From NCBI RefSeq assembly GCF_937770335.1, contig NZ_CALJHY010000006.1, positions 1 to 57,761 of the forward strand: a stretch of 57,761 nt of DNA. Direction: 5' to 3'. Both the position numbers and the translations under genes were made by a program. Numbering within the stretch: position 1 is the first letter of the stretch; each line of letters opens with the position of its first letter. This DNA comes from an uncultured Glaciecola sp. Lineage in GTDB: Bacteria; Pseudomonadota; Gammaproteobacteria; Enterobacterales; Alteromonadaceae. The notes below the pieces were generated by a model. The model did not search any database, was not told the DNA's origin, and saw only the letters and a program-made list of their open reading frames with translations. Of this stretch, positions 57,608-57,761 are shown piece after piece.

Positions 57608-57761
57608 TTAGAATTTAAACCCTCTATGCAGCGCTACAATACCGCCCGTTAAGTTGGTATAACTGGTTTGCTCGAAGCCCACGTCTTTCATCATAGCTTT
57701 CAAGCGTTTCCTGGTCGGGATGCATGCGGATAGATTCAGCTAAGTATTGATAACTCTCAGC
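57608..57761 (-). CDS. ubiE: Ubiquinone/menaquinone methyltransferase UbiE, C-terminal part, apparent frameshift
   Basis: The window edge cuts UbiE. The end reads [20 protein letters not shown] then [14 protein letters not shown], the family C-terminus. Upstream of position 57701 the matching text ([15 protein letters not shown]) is in another frame: one extra base (C on the plus strand at about 57701) separates TL from KAMM. This is either a sequencing or assembly error near the contig edge or a real lesion; loss of UbiE would be costly, so an error is more likely. Confidence 0.85.

Overview
The window reads as a chromosomal segment of an AT-rich marine gammaproteobacterium, most likely of the order Alteromonadales. 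The basis is a gamma-type spc/alpha ribosomal protein order, an E. coli-like rho-trxA/rhlB-gppA block, a ubiE-ubiJ-ubiB cluster, purE-purK, and a motX gene (sodium-driven polar flagellar motor) just upstream of rnr-rlmB, as in Shewanella-like genomes. No phage, insertion sequence with a transposase, or CRISPR array was seen. The taxonomic call is inference; no rRNA is present.

Layout. 1-1150: a secreted helical-repeat protein converging on the ribosomal operon through a shared terminator. 1184-9695 (minus): rplN-rplX-rplE-rpsN-rpsH-rplF-rplR-rpsE-rpmD-rplO-secY-rpmJ, then rpsM-rpsK-rpsD-rpoA-rplQ, with an S4-type alpha-operon leader. The S10 operon that normally precedes rplN is absent; rlmB-rnr-motX lies there instead. 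14383-17659: flavin reductase, secreted M28 peptidase and a periplasmic solute-binding-like protein. 17846-28206: a divergent peptidoglycan-salvage locus. On the minus strand are alanine racemase and a BadF/NagK/MurK-type sugar kinase. On the plus strand are an SSS symporter, the MurNAc-6P etherase MurQ, an M14 peptidase, a lipoprotein amidase fused to a degenerate beta-lactamase-like domain, and an NhaC-family antiporter. 28231-33190: housekeeping genes (VOC protein, aldehyde dehydrogenase, purA, yjeT, ybbN/cnoX, DUF962). 33305-39864: periplasmic redox and metal genes (PQQ sugar dehydrogenase, Dps, PCu(A)C copper chaperone, two-subunit molybdenum hydroxylase, royal-jelly/yellow-like protein).

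39865-45398 is a decayed accessory island ending at the 3' side of a tRNA-Thr gene. It holds remnants of at least five genes (SPFH protein, DUF1624 membrane protein with tandem stop codons, an unrecognised gene, a membrane-protein tail, a serine-hydrolase tail). It also holds two intact small secreted-protein genes whose upstream regions and signal peptides are inverted copies of each other, each preceded by a strongly conserved 84-bp block. 45399-57761 returns to housekeeping genes: tRNA-Thr, purK-purE, an M20 amidohydrolase, rho, trxA, rhlB, gppA, a periplasmic catalase-like peroxidase, ubiB, ubiJ and the 3' end of ubiE.

The strongest candidates for new biology are: (1) the non-PTS MurNAc/murein salvage locus with its possibly pseudo-enzymatic YfeW-like domain, in which SxxK has become S-N-T-E; (2) the inverted 84-bp block plus shared promoter/signal-peptide module in the decayed island; (3) a 44-codon ORF fitted between ubiJ and ubiB with one-base junctions; and (4) the breakpoint separating spc from S10.
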